In this document: piece after piece, positions 14,559-16,379 of the stretch
Numbering within the stretch: position 1 is the stretch's first letter
Layout of the letters: every line of letters begins with the position of its first letter
The notes under the pieces: generated by a model
Database searches by the model: none
Seen by the model: only the letters and a program-made list of their open reading frames with translations
Told to the model about the DNA's origin: nothing
Program-made: the position numbers and the translations under genes
DNA from: Pseudomonadota bacterium
Lineage (GTDB): Bacteria; CALINM01
DNA length: 16,379 nucleotides
Assembly (NCBI GenBank): GCA_026415985.1
Contig: JAOAGA010000037.1
Location: 1-16,379 of the forward strand
Reading direction: 5' to 3'

Positions 14559-15104
14559 TTTTTCTAAGATATTTATTAGATCCTTAATTATCTTTGCTGT
14601 AACTCCAAATATTTTTAAGGAGTTAAACTCATAAATATAGTTAATTGTGGTCAACTCTCCCTTTTTATAAATTTCAGTTTTAGGATTATTCAAAAAAACT
14701 TTTAAGGGGATGAGATAAATATCCTCTACTTCTTCTTTATTAAATGAATAAGGACAAAAATAGGGTATCCTGGCAAGAAAGGCAGAAATATGAAAATTCG
14801 TTATACTAACATAGTCATCAAGAGGACCTAAGATAATAACTTCTTCTTTTGGAATACCAATTTCTTCATATAACTCCCTAAGGGCGGTATCAGTTTTTGT
14901 AGTATCCTTGCTGTCAGTTCTTCCACCGGGGAAAGAGATCTCACCTTTATGATGATTTAATTTCAGTGATCTTTTTGTTAAGAGAAGAGAGATATAATCA
15001 TTTAGTACAAGAGGAACAACTACCGATGCTGGTTTGTAAGGGTTTTCTGATATAACTCTTCTCTTCCTGTCTTTAAGAAAATTTATGAGAGTTTCTGTTT
15101 TCAT
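14520..15104 (-). CDS. CoA-pyrophosphatase-type Nudix hydrolase
   Basis: A 194-aa Nudix hydrolase of the NudL/YeaB type, which cleaves CoA or related nucleotide diphosphates. The Nudix box reads FPGGRTDSKDTTKTDTALRE followed by LYEEIGI. The D in place of the usual first E, and the FPGG and TALRE signatures, match the CoA-diphosphatase subgroup. The upstream SLKLNHHKGEIS fits the same subgroup. A longer frame from a TTG at 15149 would overlap the end of cysE by 26 bp and lacks a ribosome binding site. I prefer the ATG at 15102-15104, 19 bp after the cysE stop, because the family normally begins at MKTETL-like sequence, although no strong Shine-Dalgarno is seen there either. It is probably cotranscribed with cysE. 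Confidence 0.85.
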   Translation of the reverse strand: MKTETLINFLKDRKRRVISENPYKPASVVVPLVLNDYISLLLTKRSLKLNHHKGEISFPGGRTDSKDTTKTDTALRELYEEIGIPKEEVIILGPLDDYVSITNFHISAFLARIPYFCPYSFNKEEVEDIYLIPLKVFLNNPKTEIYKKGELTTINYIYEFNSLKIFGVTAKIIKDLINILEKSGFIKENYDLIF

Positions 15105-15123
15105 GTTATTGAGATAAAAGTTT

Positions 15124-15810
15124 TTAATCTTTTTCAGGGTAATCTTCAAGAGGGCAGGCGGTAAACTCTTTATGTTCTTTTGTAAGCTCCATTAGTCGCT
15201 TCTCTATATCTCTTAACTGTTCGGTCAGACATTTTATAACCTGAGCCTCGGGATCAGGTAATTTTTCATCAATCTTTACCTTTGCTTCTCCTCTGTAAGT
15301 AACCCTGCCTGGAACACCTACAACTGTTGAATCATCCGGAACGTCTTTGACTACAACAGAACCTGCACCTATAAGACAATTATTACCTATCATAATCGGA
15401 CCAAGCACTTTTGCTCCTGCTCCTATGACCACATTATTACCTATGGTTGGATGCCTCTTCCCCTTTTTCCATGAAGTACCTCCTAAGGTTACTCCGTGAT
15501 AGATAGTTACATCATCACCGATCTCTGCAGTTTCTCCTATCACTACCCCCATTCCGTGGTCTATAAAAAATCTCCTGCCGATCTTAGCTCCCGGATGTAT
15601 TTCTATGCCTGTTAGAAATCTTGCCACATGAGAAATAAACCTTGCTATAAAATAAAACCTTTTCCCCCACAGGAAATGGGAAATCCTGTGAAAAATCAGT
15701 GAATGAAACCCCGGGTAACAAAAAATTACTTCAAGAATCGTTCTTGCAGCAGGGTCTCTTTCGAATACACAGGAAATATCTTCTCTTACCTGATTGATAA
15801 ATTTTCTCAT
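15124..15810 (-). CDS. cysE: Serine O-acetyltransferase
   Basis: Transfers acetyl from acetyl-CoA to L-serine, giving O-acetylserine for cysteine synthesis in the cytoplasm. The 228-aa protein has a helical N-terminal domain (residues 1-65) and a left-handed beta-helix of hexapeptide repeats (about 68-185, with [29 protein letters not shown] and VPGRV). The catalytic histidine is His85 in FIDHGMG; Glu70 in GIEIHPG occupies the position of the partner acid, as in EpsC-type enzymes. [15 protein letters not shown] is characteristic. The C-terminal 40 residues are charged and helical. The ATG lies 2 bp from the stop of the upstream histidine kinase, which implies coexpression. No O-acetylserine sulfhydrylase gene is in the window. 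Confidence 0.95.
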   Translation of the reverse strand: MRKFINQVREDISCVFERDPAARTILEVIFCYPGFHSLIFHRISHFLWGKRFYFIARFISHVARFLTGIEIHPGAKIGRRFFIDHGMGVVIGETAEIGDDVTIYHGVTLGGTSWKKGKRHPTIGNNVVIGAGAKVLGPIMIGNNCLIGAGSVVVKDVPDDSTVVGVPGRVTYRGEAKVKIDEKLPDPEAQVIKCLTEQLRDIEKRLMELTKEHKEFTACPLEDYPEKD

Positions 15811-15812
15811 AA

Positions 15813-16379
15813 CTATCTTTTTAGAGGGAAATACAGCTCAACAGTTGTTCCTTCATTTCTCTTGCTTTTATATACTACCCTGCAGTTGTGCAACAGAGAA
15901 ACCTTTTTTAAAATATTTAACCCAACGGTAATGGTATCTCCCTTTTTTGTCATCAAGGTGCTTTTTGAAAGAAAATACTCATTTATCTGTTGTAATATTT
16001 TTTCCGGTATACCCTGTCCGGTATCTTTGACCCGTAGCACCGCAGTTCCGTCTTCCTGACTAAGAGATATGGAAATGCTTCCTCCCTCAAAGGTATATTT
16101 TATTGAGTTTCTTACCAAATGTAATATCATTTGAATCAGAATAAGTTGCTCACCTTTCACAACCATAGGTATTTCAGGTATATCAAGAGTTAATTTTAAC
16201 CTTTTTTCTTCTAACTCTTTCTCAACCCTTGCACTTATCGTTTTAACAATCTGATTGAGATCTATGTCTTTAAATAAAAAGGATTCTTTGTCAACATCAA
16301 GTTTTGTAAGAAGAATCAGATCATCAATAGTATTATAAATTTTTTCAGCACAGGTTAGCATAATATTAAGGCTCTGCTC
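15813..16379 (-). CDS. Sensor histidine kinase, C-terminal part (5' end beyond the window)
   Basis: The reading frame stays open to the right edge, so only the last 188 codons are visible. It begins within the end of the dimerisation helices ([10 protein letters not shown]), followed by a HATPase_c domain. The N box is [10 protein letters not shown] and the G1 box is VKDTGQGIP. The G2 region reads [15 protein letters not shown] and lacks the usual GxGxG series, so the ATP lid is divergent. The phospho-accepting histidine and any sensor domain lie outside the window. An internal ATG at 16361 is not the true start, since six further codons run to the edge in frame. It is followed 2 bp later by cysE. 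Its signal and its response regulator are not identifiable here. Confidence 0.85.
   Translation of the reverse strand, partial: EQSLNIMLTCAEKIYNTIDDLILLTKLDVDKESFLFKDIDLNQIVKTISARVEKELEEKRLKLTLDIPEIPMVVKGEQLILIQMILHLVRNSIKYTFEGGSISISLSQEDGTAVLRVKDTGQGIPEKILQQINEYFLSKSTLMTKKGDTITVGLNILKKVSLLHNCRVVYKSKRNEGTTVELYFPLKR

Noticed and set aside
15105-15149. TTG start for the Nudix hydrolase
   Set aside because: It lies inside cysE with no ribosome binding site, and the extra 15 residues are lysine-rich and unlike the family N-terminus.
1-16379. CRISPR arrays, tRNA or rRNA genes, phage or integron parts
   Set aside because: No regularly spaced repeats, cloverleaf-like segments, integrase or recombinase genes were seen; almost all of the sequence is ordinary coding DNA with short gaps.

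Overview
The window is AT-rich DNA from a Gram-negative, probably anaerobic bacterium. Evidence includes a Tat-exported molybdopterin-family protein, multiheme c-type cytochromes, a small predicted outer-membrane barrel protein, a lipoprotein HtrA protease, and the futalosine-pathway menaquinone gene mqnA. The gene mix recalls Desulfobacterota, Nitrospirota or Deferribacterota, but the phylum cannot be fixed from sequence reading alone.

Layout. Positions 1-350 hold no confident gene, only a possible decayed coding stretch. 351-3770 is a tight plus-strand housekeeping cluster: lipoprotein HtrA/Do protease, a conserved 86-aa protein of unknown function, an RluD-type pseudouridine synthase and PgeF/YfiH. 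It converges with a minus-strand pair (mqnA and, upstream of it, a DUF554 membrane protein; 3767-5232). A small exported barrel-like protein (5333-5920) ends in an intrinsic terminator. The main feature follows: a compact six-gene plus-strand operon (5999-12761) preceded by a plausible sigma-70 promoter. It then converges with a minus-strand radical SAM/YbgC pair. A divergent hotdog thioesterase follows, and finally a minus-strand run of histidine kinase (cut by the window edge), cysE and a CoA-type Nudix hydrolase.

The respiratory operon encodes (1) a NarI-like membrane domain fused to an HdrD-like domain with two ferredoxin clusters and two CCG modules, (2) a membrane-anchored cytochrome c with six CxxCH sites plus one CxxxCH, (3) a four-cluster ferredoxin subunit, (4) an NrfD/PsrC quinone-reactive membrane subunit, (5) a short Tat-exported molybdopterin-fold subunit that has its [4Fe-4S] motif but no candidate Cys/Sec metal ligand, and (6) an N-terminally anchored small cytochrome with five CxxCH and one CX4CH. 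Together this suggests a membrane complex linking the menaquinone pool, a cytoplasmic disulfide or electron-carrier site and a periplasmic heme chain. It resembles parts of Dsr/Hmc/Tmc complexes, of PsrABC-type enzymes and of alternative complex III, but matches none of them as a whole. Its substrate is unknown.

One caution: near the 3' end of the ferredoxin gene, 9340-9358 matches the Tn5 mosaic end used in Nextera libraries at 18 of 19 bases, and the reading frame breaks exactly there. This may be an assembly or adapter artefact rather than biology.
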